Assembly: GCF_900091465.1 (NCBI RefSeq)
Contig: NZ_FMHV01000002.1
Span: 2,666,001-2,730,000 of the forward strand
Reading direction: 5' to 3'
DNA: 64,000 nt
Source: Micromonospora rhizosphaerae
Lineage (GTDB): Bacteria > Actinomycetota > Actinomycetes > Mycobacteriales > Micromonosporaceae
Each line of letters begins with the position of its first letter. The first letter of the stretch is position 1. A program made the translations under genes and the position numbers. This document shows, piece by piece, positions 27,828-35,967 of the stretch. Under the pieces are notes generated by a model. The model did not search any database. It saw only the letters and a list, made by a program, of their open reading frames with translations, and was not told the origin of the DNA.

Positions 27828-28403
27828 ATGGTCACGAGGCGTTCCGCAGCGCATCCGATGACCACCGCCGGCCCGCCGAAAGGAGCGGTCCGAGCAGCCG
27901 AAAGTCGGGGGTACGAGGTGTCGACGGAGCGGGGTTCGCGGGGTTCGCGCGGTGCCTGGGGTGGCACCGGTCCGCGGGCCGGCACCGCCGTCCCCCCACG
28001 GCGGCGAACCGGGTGGCGGGGGCGGGTGCACACCACCCTCGACCTGATCCGCTCGAACCCGACCGGCCGGGTCACCCTCAAGATCTTCATCGCCATCGCC
28101 GGCGCCATCGTGGTGACCGTCGGCATCGCGCTGATCCCGCTGCCCGGGCCGGGCTGGCTGCTGGTGATCGCCGGGCTGGGGATCTGGGCGGTGGAGTACC
28201 ACTGGGCCCGCCGGCTGCTCGGCTTCACCCGCCGACACGTACAGGCCTGGACGCGCTGGGTGACCAGTCGATCACTGCCGGTGCGGTTCGGGCTCGGCGC
28301 GGTGGGGCTGGTCTTCGTCGCCGTGGTGGTCTGGCTGTCGCTCAAGTACAGCCTCGGCATCGATCTGGTGGCCCGGGTGCTGCACTACCTCGCGACGCAC
28401 TGA
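27828..28403 (+). CDS. TIGR02611-type (PGPGW) membrane protein
   Basis: 191 residues from ATG 27828 (GTG at 27822 possible). A basic disordered N-terminus is followed by spans KIFIAIAGAIVVTVGIALIPLPG and WLLVIAGLGIWAVEY, with the signature LPGPGWLLV, and a C-terminal span FGLGAVGLVFVAVVVWLSL. Function unknown; widespread in actinobacteria. It is the last backbone gene before tRNA-Val. Confidence 0.85.
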   Translation: MVTRRSAAHPMTTAGPPKGAVRAAESRGYEVSTERGSRGSRGAWGGTGPRAGTAVPPRRRTGWRGRVHTTLDLIRSNPTGRVTLKIFIAIAGAIVVTVGIALIPLPGPGWLLVIAGLGIWAVEYHWARRLLGFTRRHVQAWTRWVTSRSLPVRFGLGAVGLVFVAVVVWLSLKYSLGIDLVARVLHYLATH

Positions 28404-28455
28404 CCCCGGATTCGCCGATGGGTGGCTCGATCAGGTACAGTCATCTCCGCGCTGA

Positions 28456-28527
28456 GGGCGATTAGCTCAGCGGGAGAGCGCTTCGTTCACACCGAAGAGG
28501 TCACTGGTTCGATCCCAGTATCGCCCA
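28456..28527 (+). tRNA. tRNA-Val(CAC)
   Basis: 72 nt cloverleaf: acceptor GGGCGAT pairs with ATCGCCC, anticodon stem CTTCG/CGAAG with loop TTCACAC (anticodon CAC, reads GUG), and T arm ACTGG-TTCGATC-CCAGT. Discriminator A at 28527; CCA is not encoded. The 3' half is the attachment core for the element to the right, so this copy is a restored gene. Confidence 0.97.
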
Positions 28528-28528
28528 C
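28484..28528. repeat. attL core (45-bp direct repeat with attR)
   Basis: Bases 28484-28528, from the anticodon stem to just past the tRNA 3' end, are identical to 51810-51854. This is the classic footprint of tyrosine-integrase insertion into a tRNA 3' half. Confidence 0.95.
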
Positions 28529-28535
28529 GCAGGTC

Positions 28536-28570
28536 AAAGGCCACTTCCCGGCTTCGGGGGTGGCCTTTTT
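28536..28570 (+). terminator. element-supplied terminator for tRNA-Val
   Basis: Stem AAAGGCCAC/GTGGCCTTT (28536-28544 and 28560-28568) with an inner CCCG/CGGG stem and a T run to 28570. It lies 9 bases past the tRNA on the element side, replacing the original terminator now at 51872. Confidence 0.85.
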
Positions 28571-28577
28571 GCTGCCC

Positions 28578-28599
28578 GTACAGCAGCGAAGTACAGCAA
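28578..28599. repeat. integrase arm-type site, left end
   Basis: Two copies of GTACAGCA spaced 13 bases apart (28578 and 28591), between the att core and the integrase stop. The same pair recurs at 39172, 43843 and 49943. Direct repeats near core sites are typical arm sites of tyrosine integrases; binding is inferred. Confidence 0.65.
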
Positions 28600-28602
28600 C
28601 GG

Positions 28603-29823
28603 TCATCTCCCGAGCGATTCGCCGAGGCGCTTGAGGGCTTCCAGCGTCGCCTTGGACGAGACCTGGGTGTAGATCTCCATCGTTATCGAGAAGCGGGCGT
28701 GCCGGAGGATCTGCATGACGACTCTCGGATGGACGTCGAGGTCGGCGAGCAACGTGGCGCAGGTGCGTCGCGCGTCGTGGACGGTGATCGGCTTGACTTT
28801 TGCCCTCTCGCAGCGGGTCTGCCAGGAGCGCTGGAAGTTACGCGGCTCGATCGGCGTGCCATAGCGGGTGGTGAATACGAGGTTGGTTTCGTGCCAGGCG
28901 TTGCCGGCGGCTGCTCGTGCCTCGTCCCGTTGTGCCTTCCTGATTCCTAGTGCCGTGGCGCAGATGTCGGGCAGGGGAAGGGTGGCGTCGGATGCCTGGG
29001 TCTTGGTGTCGCGGTGCAGGAGTTGGCCGCGGACCCGTTGCAGTTGGCGGCCGATGGTCAGCTCGCCGGCGTCGAGGTCGACGTCCTCCCAGGTCAGTCC
29101 CAGGGCCTCGCCCTTGCGTAGTCCGCTGACGAGGACCAGGGCGTAGGCGGCGTAGAGCGGGTCCTCGTCGTGGCGGGCTGATTCGAGGAACTTGCGGGCC
29201 TCGTCGCTCGACCACGACTTGCCGCGACGGCGGCGGACGGTGGCCAGGGTGACCGCCACGGCCGGGTTCTTGGCGATGAGATCCTCGGTCTGGGCGTGGC
29301 TGAGGGCCGCCCGCAGTGCGGCCCGGATGTCGCTGACGGTCCGCGTCGACGGGACGGCCTGGCAGCACCGGCCGACGGCGCAGCATCGGCGCTTGTCCTT
29401 CGGCCGGGCCGCGTCCTTACCCTGCGCGCAGCACTGGCAGGTCCGAGCCACCTGGTTGATCCAGGTCTGCACGTCCCGCGACTGCAGCCGGTCGAGCCGC
29501 TTGGCCCCGAGGCCGGGAGCGATGTAGCGGCGGACGATCGTCTCGTAGGTGGCGAAGGTCAACGGCGCCCGGTTCGGCTCGATGATCTCCGACAGCCACC
29601 GCGTCAGGAAGGCGCCGACCGTCGGGACGCTGGTCGCCACGGGCCCCTGCTTCGCCTGCTGGTGCAGCTTGATCCACTTGTCGTGGACGGCCTCCCGTGT
29701 CTTGCCGTAGACGTACTTGCGGGTGCGCTTGCCGTCGGGCCTGGTGACCCAGACGTAAGCGGCGAAGCCGTTGCGGTATTGGAAGATGGAGCCTTCGCCG
29801 TTGGCGCGGGCGCGGGCGGGCAT
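28603..29823 (-). CDS. int: site-specific tyrosine integrase
   Basis: 406 residues from ATG 29823, which overlaps the Xis stop (ATGA). An N-terminal arm-binding domain (GSIFQYRNGFAAYVWVTRPDG) comes first. A SAM-like core-binding domain is interrupted by a Cys-rich insert with about eight cysteines (TCQCCAQG, RRCCAVGRCCQ) that may bind zinc. The catalytic domain has Arg in SGLRKGEALGLTWEDVD, HDARR (HxxR), LRHARFS and the Tyr nucleophile in IYTQVS. It inserts and excises the element at tRNA-Val. Complete and apparently functional. Confidence 0.93.
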   Translation of the reverse strand: MPARARANGEGSIFQYRNGFAAYVWVTRPDGKRTRKYVYGKTREAVHDKWIKLHQQAKQGPVATSVPTVGAFLTRWLSEIIEPNRAPLTFATYETIVRRYIAPGLGAKRLDRLQSRDVQTWINQVARTCQCCAQGKDAARPKDKRRCCAVGRCCQAVPSTRTVSDIRAALRAALSHAQTEDLIAKNPAVAVTLATVRRRRGKSWSSDEARKFLESARHDEDPLYAAYALVLVSGLRKGEALGLTWEDVDLDAGELTIGRQLQRVRGQLLHRDTKTQASDATLPLPDICATALGIRKAQRDEARAAAGNAWHETNLVFTTRYGTPIEPRNFQRSWQTRCERAKVKPITVHDARRTCATLLADLDVHPRVVMQILRHARFSITMEIYTQVSSKATLEALKRLGESLGR

Positions 29824-30020
29824 CAGGCGGCCTCCTGGCGTTCGACCTGCTGGCGGATGTAGTCGTCGACCCACTCGGGGAGGATGCGGCGGTACTTGCC
29901 GTCCTTGATGGAGCGCAGCTCGCCGGTGGCAATCTTCATCTTGACCTTGGAGATGCCGAAGCCGAGCAGGACGGCGACCTCGGCGGGGGAGTACCAGCGC
30001 GGGGTGAGATCTCTGCTCAT
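29823..30020 (-). CDS. xis: excisionase (Xis), HTH protein
   Basis: 65 residues. YSPAEVAVLLGFGISKVKMKI and LRSIKDGKYRRILPEWVDDY form a MerR/Xis-like winged helix that bends DNA to favour excision. It overlaps both rep (30017-30020) and int (29823-29825), so rep-xis-int is a tightly coupled operon as in pSAM2-like elements. Confidence 0.88.
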   Translation of the reverse strand: MSRDLTPRWYSPAEVAVLLGFGISKVKMKIATGELRSIKDGKYRRILPEWVDDYIRQQVERQEAA

Positions 30021-31630
30021 GCAGCCGCCCCGATGAGCCAGGCTTCGTGGGCGAGTTCCTCCCGGCCGATGCGTCTGCTCTCCCGCCGCTGTCGGGCGGC
30101 GGTGTTGGCGAGGAGAGCGTCACCATCGTTGAGCCAGCCGGCCCCGATGTAGGTGAGGATCGCGACGGTGACCGTGTCGGTGGTGTCGTCGTCTTCGGTG
30201 CGGCGGTAGGTGGCGCGGGTGTCGCGAAGCAGGCCGAAGGTGACGGAGTAGCGGCGGGCCTTGGTGAGGAAGTGGCCGCCGAAGCCGAGCATGTGTGCCC
30301 AGCGACGCAGTCCTGCGTAGGGGTTCGGTTCGGCGTCAAGGTGGCCTTGACGGCCTCCGGTCGTTGCGGCGCCCGAGGCCGTGGCGTTGTGGGTGGGGCG
30401 GCCGAGTCGCCAGCAGGCATCGATGAGGCGGGCGAGGTGGTCGCCTTCCGGGTCGGCGTAGTCGCCGATCGTGGCGGCGGTGAGCCGGGTGGAGCAGTGG
30501 CCGGTGACTTCAGTCGACTTGGTGGCGTACTTGGCCAGGTAGGCGGCCACCCTGTCGTCGGTCAGCTCGCCATCGGCGGTGTTGATGCGTCGGACGTCGA
30601 CCTGCTCGCCCCAGGCGATCACCCAGCCTTCGAGTCGGTCGGGGTGCCTGGGCGTGGTGACGGTGATCTGGCGGGCGGCTGTGTGGACGGCTGGCTCCAG
30701 GTCGTCGATGGTGATGCCGGCCGGCGGCGGCACGATCGCGTCCGGGTCGTCGGGGTCGACACCGTCCAGGCGCAGCAGGACGTGGAAGTGCACTGCTGCC
30801 CGGCGCTGCATCTCGGCGACCTTGCCGTGTGACACCCGCACGGGCGGCACCCAGCGGATCTTGCCGGTAGCAGTGACCAGCCGGACGAAGGGGATGCCGC
30901 GTCGGCGGCAGAGGGCGGCGAGGTGACGTTCGATGGCCTGCTTGGTGCGCCGCCACAGCTCGCCGGAGAGGTAGTTCCACACGACCTGGTGGCCGTGGTC
31001 GTAGCAGCCCAGGCACAGCGGCTGGCCGAGCTGCGGGTCGTCGGCGTCGTGGCGGGCGAAGCACACCGCGGGCTCCCCATGCTGGCAAGTGCCGGCGATG
31101 CGGCGGCCGTGGCAGGGGTCCGGGCGACAGTCGCAGCGCTGTCGGCTCGAGCACGTGTGGCGGCGGACGTTCCGGTGGTGGACCGCGCCGAAGGACGGTG
31201 CGGTGAAGGTGGCGAAGACGACCGGGTGCCGGCCGACCGAGGCGGGTACTCCCTTGCCGCCGGTCAGGCCGCAATGCACGACCTGGTAGGCGTCACCGGC
31301 GTAGACCCAGGCGCAGTCCGGGCAATGCGACTCGCGGCGGTTGCCGCACGCCTTGTAGAGCGTCCGATCGGGCAGCTCGTCGGTGTGCTGCTCGCTCACG
31401 ATCCGGCCAGTGCCGGGGTCGACGGCGGCGAGGGTGCCGGTGAGGCGGATCGGGCGGGCGCAGCCGCCGGCGGGGCGGGTGTGCTCCAGCCAGCCGGAGA
31501 ACTCCGGCGCGGCGGCGCGATGGAGAACGTGGGCATTACGGCCGGCGGCGAGGCCAGGCCGGGACAGGTCGAGGGCGATGGACAGGACTCTCTCCTTACG
31601 GGATGGCAGGGACGGGAGACGAAGCACCAC
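30017..31630 (-). CDS. repSA: rolling-circle replication initiator (RepSA-like)
   Basis: Up to 537 residues. A Cys/His-rich N-terminal half (CGNRRESHCPDCAWVY, HTCSSRQRCDCRPDPCHG) suggests zinc binding. The HUH motif is AAVHFHVLLRL, and YLAKYATKSTEV carries the likely catalytic Tyr. This nicks the origin and starts rolling-circle replication of the excised circle. The GTG at 31630 lies inside a hairpin; an AAGGAG about six bases before a CTG at 31585 suggests translation may begin there, at LSIALDLSRPG. First gene of the rep-xis-int operon. Confidence 0.9.
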   Translation of the reverse strand: MVLRLPSLPSRKERVLSIALDLSRPGLAAGRNAHVLHRAAAPEFSGWLEHTRPAGGCARPIRLTGTLAAVDPGTGRIVSEQHTDELPDRTLYKACGNRRESHCPDCAWVYAGDAYQVVHCGLTGGKGVPASVGRHPVVFATFTAPSFGAVHHRNVRRHTCSSRQRCDCRPDPCHGRRIAGTCQHGEPAVCFARHDADDPQLGQPLCLGCYDHGHQVVWNYLSGELWRRTKQAIERHLAALCRRRGIPFVRLVTATGKIRWVPPVRVSHGKVAEMQRRAAVHFHVLLRLDGVDPDDPDAIVPPPAGITIDDLEPAVHTAARQITVTTPRHPDRLEGWVIAWGEQVDVRRINTADGELTDDRVAAYLAKYATKSTEVTGHCSTRLTAATIGDYADPEGDHLARLIDACWRLGRPTHNATASGAATTGGRQGHLDAEPNPYAGLRRWAHMLGFGGHFLTKARRYSVTFGLLRDTRATYRRTEDDDTTDTVTVAILTYIGAGWLNDGDALLANTAARQRRESRRIGREELAHEAWLIGAAA

Positions 31631-31659
31631 CAGCAGTGGACCTCTGTCCGCTGGTGGTG
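31625..31659 (-). promoter_or_regulatory. hairpin at the rep 5' end
   Basis: Arms 31625-31634 and 31650-31659 are 10-bp perfect complements (CACCACCAGC). It overlaps the most distal possible rep start, so it could be an attenuator or copy-control structure of the rep transcript. Confidence 0.5.
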
Positions 31660-32065
31660 TTCGTAGTGTCTCCTGGCACCGCCGAAAGGGCGGCTGCCGC
31701 CGGAGGGCGGATTCGTGGTGGTGCCACTCTCCGCCGATGGGTCATGGCCTTTCGCGCTCGTGGACTCGGTGCTGTGACCGGAATGGGTGGGGAGCCTGGG
31801 ATATCGGCATCCGGGTGCCGCAGGCTGCCCCACCGGTTGAGGTGCGAATCCGGGCCATCGTGGACGGCAGGTCAGGCCGTGCTGGGCCGTGCAGGGGATT
31901 CAGGGGACCGGCGCTGCGGCCGGTGCGATCGAGAGCCGGCGGAACGTGGCCCGCATCAGCGGCAGGAAGGTCGCTCGGCATCTCGGAAGTCGAGTCCAGC
32001 AATCCGGCAGGAAGGCCGCGCTGGCGTGCTCGACGAGCGCCAGAGTAGCACCGGGTGCCGACACG
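31660..32065. other. intergenic region upstream of rep, no gene seen
   Basis: About 400 bp with a Gly/Pro-codon-poor, irregular composition and a second small hairpin (GCCG..CGGC near 31681-31702). The double-strand origin and rep promoter are likely here, but I see no clear nick-site consensus. Confidence 0.4.
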
Positions 32066-32443
32066 TCAACCCGCCCTGAACCTGCTGTCGAGCCAGTCCG
32101 GTCGCAGGCTTGGTCCGATGCTGCCTACAGGGCGATGCGATTCTCGACCGATCGCTGAACCGGACCGGTGTACTCGGTGAGGCTGAAGCGGCGATGTCCG
32201 TCGCTGGGGTGCACGGGTGACCGCGACCGTGCTCTCGTCTTCGAAGCGCAGCATGAAGACAGGATCGAGGTCGCACAGGAATGCAAAAGCCTCTTGGTCC
32301 TCGTCGCTGTCGCTGACCAGGCGACCGCGGGCCTCCCAGCCGGCGTCGGCGGCGGTAATCACGACGGCCACCTCGACACTGCCGAGCAGGGTGGAGGAGT
32401 TCGCCCACCAGTCCAGCCAGCAGCGGCCCTCGAAGCGGTCCAT
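32066..32443 (-). CDS. conserved hypothetical, likely frameshifted near the C-terminus
   Basis: 125 residues from ATG 32443. The start MDRFEGRCWLDWWANSSTLL, then SVEVAVVITAADAGWEARGRL and FLCDLDPVFMLRFEDES, looks like a conserved actinobacterial family. After about residue 82 the frame gives an odd Arg/Pro/Ser tail, whereas the neighbouring frame reads VHPSDGHRRFSLTEYTGP. A one-base indel near 32214 is likely. Function unknown. Confidence 0.6.
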   Translation of the reverse strand: MDRFEGRCWLDWWANSSTLLGSVEVAVVITAADAGWEARGRLVSDSDEDQEAFAFLCDLDPVFMLRFEDESTVAVTRAPQRRTSPLQPHRVHRSGSAIGRESHRPVGSIGPSLRPDWLDSRFRAG

Positions 32444-32540
32444 GCCGTCATCTTTCCAGGCCGGAAGCACGGTCGGCTGTCTGCCTCGGCTCCGCTTGAT
32501 GCCTGACGGATTGATGTTAGGTGTTGGGTAACACGTCCAG

Positions 32541-33086
32541 CTAACCGATCTCTTGGCTGGGCAAGGCGTACCTGGCAAGCCACCGCTCGATGGCGGCAAA
32601 ATCTGGGTCGGACAGTCCTACGCGTGGGTCGACGCGGTGGAGGAGTGCATGTCCAGGGTGGTTGGCAGCTACCCAGGCCCGGTCGGCATCGCTGATCTCG
32701 TCATCGACCCACACGAAGGGTCGTCCGGCGGCCCAGGCGACCAGTGCCTTGGTCTTCCAGTGCAGCCGGCGGGTCGGTTGCTCCTCGTAGCCCTCCGGCC
32801 AGTCGACGACTGGCAGTTCTGGCAGGCCGATTCGCGGCGCCACTTCCTCGTTCGCATCGGCCATCCATGTGCTGGCCCAGACCAGCTCGCAGCAGAGCGC
32901 GCTGAGCCGCTCACCATGTATCGGATTGAGCCTGGACAAGAGTGGGTTGGATGTTCCGTCCCATGCATCGATGGCATCGGCCGGGGCTGGCCGCCCTTCG
33001 GGGTCCTTCGGCGTCCCCCCACCGATCGGGATGAGTGGTCCATCCACGTCGAGGAAGACCAACGGACGGTTGGCGCCAGCGGTCAC
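32541..33086 (-). CDS. HAD-domain protein
   Basis: 181 residues from GTG 33086 (an ORF extension reaches 33149). RPLVFLDVDGPLIP is the HAD nucleophile motif DxDG; VWASTWM is motif II-like; FVWVDDEISDADRAW carries the acidic motif IV. This short capless HAD type is common in actinobacterial mobile elements and resembles HAD domains attached to RNA-repair proteins. Substrate unknown. Confidence 0.75.
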   Translation of the reverse strand: MTAGANRPLVFLDVDGPLIPIGGGTPKDPEGRPAPADAIDAWDGTSNPLLSRLNPIHGERLSALCCELVWASTWMADANEEVAPRIGLPELPVVDWPEGYEEQPTRRLHWKTKALVAWAAGRPFVWVDDEISDADRAWVAANHPGHALLHRVDPRVGLSDPDFAAIERWLARYALPSQEIG

Positions 33087-33226
33087 CGTCGCACGATAGC
33101 GATCCCGGCCGCGGAGCGTCACCCATGAAGTGAGGGCGCACGGTGTCACGGATCAACCGGACTTCGGCCAGTCGGCTGCCAGCTGCCGGTCATGCCAGCT
33201 GCCGGTCGAGTGGGAGAACTTTCTTT

Positions 33227-33450
33227 ACATCGATCAAGGCGGCCCGCAACGGGCCGCACGCGCCGCCGCCTGGGCGCGCGCCGGCCGCTGCCGCTGTCGC
33301 TCTGCGGCCGTCACGCTGGACGCCCGGCGGCTGGCGCGGAGAGCGGGGAAGCCCGGAGGGCCGCCGCAGAACGACAGGCCGTTGACCGGTGGTGTGGTGG
33401 GCCGGCAGCCGGCCGGGGCGCGGCGGCCGTCACACCGCCGCGCCGTAGGG
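33227..33450. repeat. ~225-bp GC-rich repeat, copy A (inside element)
   Basis: From AACTTTCT to GCCGTAGGG this matches 51964-52190 at roughly 90% by eye. It contains small inverted repeats (GCGGCCCG..CGGGCCGC). It is non-coding in any conserved way. The other copy lies in the chromosome about 110 bp beyond attR. Confidence 0.85.
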
Positions 33451-33509
33451 CGAGTCACCGCCGGCCGTGGTGGGGATGCGGCGCGGAGTGTGCGGGGCCG
33501 CCCCTCCAA

Positions 33510-33562
33510 GGTCAAGGGCGCTTCGCGTCGCTTCGCGACGGCCCTGCGGGCCGCCCTTGACC
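33510..33562. repeat. nested stem-loop, candidate single-strand origin
   Basis: Outer arms GGTCAAGGGCG (33510-33520) and CGCCCTTGACC (33552-33562) enclose an inner CGTCGC/GCGACG stem. Such stems occur near rolling-circle elements as single-strand origins. The role is inferred from context only. Confidence 0.5.
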
Positions 33563-33675
33563 CCGGAGCCTCTGCGACCCCTCGGGCCGGCGTTGCCGGC
33601 AGGCCAGGGGCCTGCCCAGTGTCACACGCGCCGCATCCCCACCCCGGCCTCGTCGCGGCCCCCGTCGGTCGCCCC

Positions 33676-34317
33676 TTAGTTGGTGCTGTCAGCGCCCTTT
33701 TCGGTGTCAACTGCGTCTTGACGGGGGAAAGGGAGGGTCGGACGGACTGCGAGTGAAGTGAGCACGTCGACCATCGAAGCCGCTGTAGCGACGTAGTCGG
33801 TTGCCCGCGCCGGGGTTACGCCTGCAAGCTCGGCCTCGTGTGAGTGAGCCACCTCGTTACGGAGAACGCGCAGGTTGTGGAGCACCCTCTCCGTCGGGTT
33901 GTCGATCAGTCCGTGTCTTCCGGCAGCTCGAATCATGTCGACGAAGGCGAACCGGAGTGGGGCGATGTCGTTGGCCTTCAGCGCCTTGGCAAGCGCCGCT
34001 TCCACCCGCTGCGCCGCCAACATCACGGCTGCTGTCGGGTGCGACTCAGTGAGGGGCAGCAAGTCATCGAACCCCCGATCAATCTTCGGCTTGTCGAGTT
34101 CAGCGCTCTGGCTCGCCGCGACCTCGGTGCGCGCCTCATCCAGAGAGTCCCACTCCATCTCAACTGGGCCGACTTTCGCTCGCTTCAACGGGCGTCGTCC
34201 TGGACCCTGCGCGGTCAGCTTCCGGATGGGCTCTCGAAAGACGAAGACCACAACAAGAACGACTATCGGCCATGCAAGCGCCGCGAGGAGAGTGGCGGTG
34301 ATCTCGAAAGCCTTCAC
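33676..34317 (-). CDS. membrane-anchored HEPN-motif protein
   Basis: 213 residues from GTG 34317 (an ORF extension runs to 34374). One N-terminal span, LLAALAWPIVVLVVVFVF, is followed by basic residues and a cytoplasmic helical domain. NLRVLRNEVAHSHEAE contains RNEVAH, the RNxxxH motif of HEPN ribonucleases. DUF4145-like proteins share this layout. HEPN proteins often serve in defence or toxin-antitoxin systems; no partner nucleotidyltransferase is adjacent. Convergent with nothing; it precedes the repeat region. Confidence 0.65.
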   Translation of the reverse strand: MKAFEITATLLAALAWPIVVLVVVFVFREPIRKLTAQGPGRRPLKRAKVGPVEMEWDSLDEARTEVAASQSAELDKPKIDRGFDDLLPLTESHPTAAVMLAAQRVEAALAKALKANDIAPLRFAFVDMIRAAGRHGLIDNPTERVLHNLRVLRNEVAHSHEAELAGVTPARATDYVATAASMVDVLTSLAVRPTLPFPRQDAVDTEKGADSTN

Positions 34318-34566
34318 GAGACAGCACTGTAGTTCTCGGCAGCCATAGTCGGTGGGCCTTCGCGCGGACCCCAACGCTGATCCACCAGCCAGGCCGTCGG
34401 CCGTCAGACATTAGCGACGAACGACGACCAGTGGCGACGATCTCCGCCCAGGTCACAAGGCGTGAGCAAACCTTTGGCCGGCAAGTACGACCGAGGCTTA
34501 CCTGTAGTTGGTGAACTGGTGCCCCAGCTTCGGGGTGCCTGTGGCAGGTCGTTTCATCGCACGGGG

Positions 34567-34596
34567 AAGGCCCGCCCAGGGAGCTGGGCGGGCCTT
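34567..34596 (-). terminator. hairpin terminator
   Basis: Perfect 12-bp arms AAGGCCCGCCCA (34567-34578) and its complement (34585-34596), 45 bases past the stop of the gene at 34642-34920 on the minus strand. Confidence 0.85.
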
Positions 34597-34641
34597 CTTG
34601 AGCCAGAGCCAGAGCCAGGACCGGCCGAAGCCGGGCCAGGG

Positions 34642-34920
34642 CTACTTGCCGGACTTGTTCTTGGTCGGGTCGACCAACTTGGACGGCCCGCCGTTAGGGG
34701 TCGGAGGGATCCGGTGGCCCTTGGGGACCGTCACCTCCGGGCCGCCCTTCGTGGGCTTGTACTGACCGCTCTTCGGGGCGGGCGTCCCAGGGTTGACGAT
34801 CACGGGCTTACCGGTCGGCCGGACCGCCGGCTTGGAGACCGGCCGGATGACCGGCTTCGCCGGAGTGGCCGGCCGCATGGGCTTGGCCGGGCTCGCCGGC
34901 CGCATGGCCTTGTTCGCCAT
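34642..34920 (-). CDS. YjzC-like small protein with Pro/Lys repeats
   Basis: 92 residues. The first half repeats MRPASPAKP, MRPATPAKP and similar units. The second half, PKSGQYKPTKGGPEVTVPKG followed by HRIPPTPNGG, matches the YjzC-like pattern, a degenerate zinc-ribbon-like strand pair. GAGAGGA precedes the ATG. Function unknown; the base-rich N-terminus may bind nucleic acid. Confidence 0.7.
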   Translation of the reverse strand: MANKAMRPASPAKPMRPATPAKPVIRPVSKPAVRPTGKPVIVNPGTPAPKSGQYKPTKGGPEVTVPKGHRIPPTPNGGPSKLVDPTKNKSGK

Positions 34921-35362
34921 GTTGTTCCTCTCGGGTTCCGCACGGGGTACCCCCGGAAGAAATCACCGTCCCGACCCGCTCGCGCGGGATACAGCACAGT
35001 GATATCGTCGCCCGCCTACGGCCAAGTAGAACGTCGACCCGGTTAGGTGCCCGACCCGGCACCTTGCCGGGTTGTCGTGCTTCCAGCAGTGTGCACGCTG
35101 GGTAGTCCTATCTCAAGCATCCGATTCCCTAGATGTTGCCGTGCGGGCGAGACTCGCCCCCTCCATCTTGTGGAGGGTCCTGTGTGTAGACCGGTGGATA
35201 ACTCAGCGTGGCGGTGACGGAGCGTATGCGATCCTGTCTCCCACCAGGGAATTTGTTGTACAGGTGTTCGACCGCCTTGTGTGGACGAGGCCCAAACAGG
35301 ACCTGTGGATAACTCATCACAAGTAGTCGGTGAGGGGAGAAGGTTGTGATCTACGACACAAG
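34921..35362. other. intergenic region, no gene seen
   Basis: About 440 bp. It contains two GTGGATAACTCA copies (35191-35202 and 35303-35314) about 112 bp apart in direct orientation, and several GTGT/TTGT tracts. These could be protein-binding sites or remnants of a duplicated end. No convincing coding sequence. Confidence 0.4.
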
Positions 35363-35828
35363 ATGGTCGCGGGCGTGTCGGTCACCCGCTGGCAGCGTGA
35401 AAGGGCCTTGACCAGCCCTGCTCGCCGCCATGGTGGGCTCACCCGAGTACGGCTACAGGCCGACGGCCTGAGACCGTGCCCGATACGTGCCGACACAGCG
35501 GACAACACCGGCCAGCTGAGGTCCGCCGCAGAGCTGAGCCACGCCGCCCGTGCCTACATGACCAGCCGACACCAGGCCCGAAGGCTGCGACTCAATCCGA
35601 TTCCCAAGCTGACAGTCGTCCTGCAAGATGGCCGCGTAGACCCTTGGCAGTCGATCGACGACCTGATCGTGCAACGGCGGATCATCCCGGCGATGCAGGC
35701 AATCCGTGAAGCAAGGAGTGCAGCCTCCAGCGAGCGATTGACGTCTTCGCGGAGCGGTACGAGCTTCTGCGACGGACCAGGCCCGATGACTTCAAGGGCT
35801 CCCGCGAGGAGTACTGGCGCGGCGTCTA
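35363..35828 (+). pseudogene. probable frameshifted small AICE-type protein
   Basis: In one frame the region reads ...LTVVLQDGRVDPWQSIDDLI and IPAMQAIREA. The frame after about 35715 reads CSLQRAIDVFAERYELLRRT then DDFKGSREEYWRGV before TAA (35826-35828). The two halves together resemble a small L7/L12-like protein common on actinomycete elements. A one-base deletion near 35710-35720 would explain the break. Family recall is weak. Confidence 0.4.
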
Positions 35829-35967
35829 AACCTGAGTGGGTGAGTGACGAACTGGGTGACAACCGCGACGTACCCGACCGGACGGCCGTGGACAGTGGGG
35901 GACGGTCCGTGCAGGTCTAGCGTGCTGCTGAGACGGCTCCACGGAGCGGCGATCGTTTCTTCAGGGA

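Noticed and set aside
33234-33710. A minus-strand ORF over the GC-rich repeat, similar to one at 51980-52462
   Set aside because: The similarity comes from the nucleotide repeat itself; composition is Arg/Ala/Pro-rich and the two frames diverge outside the repeat.
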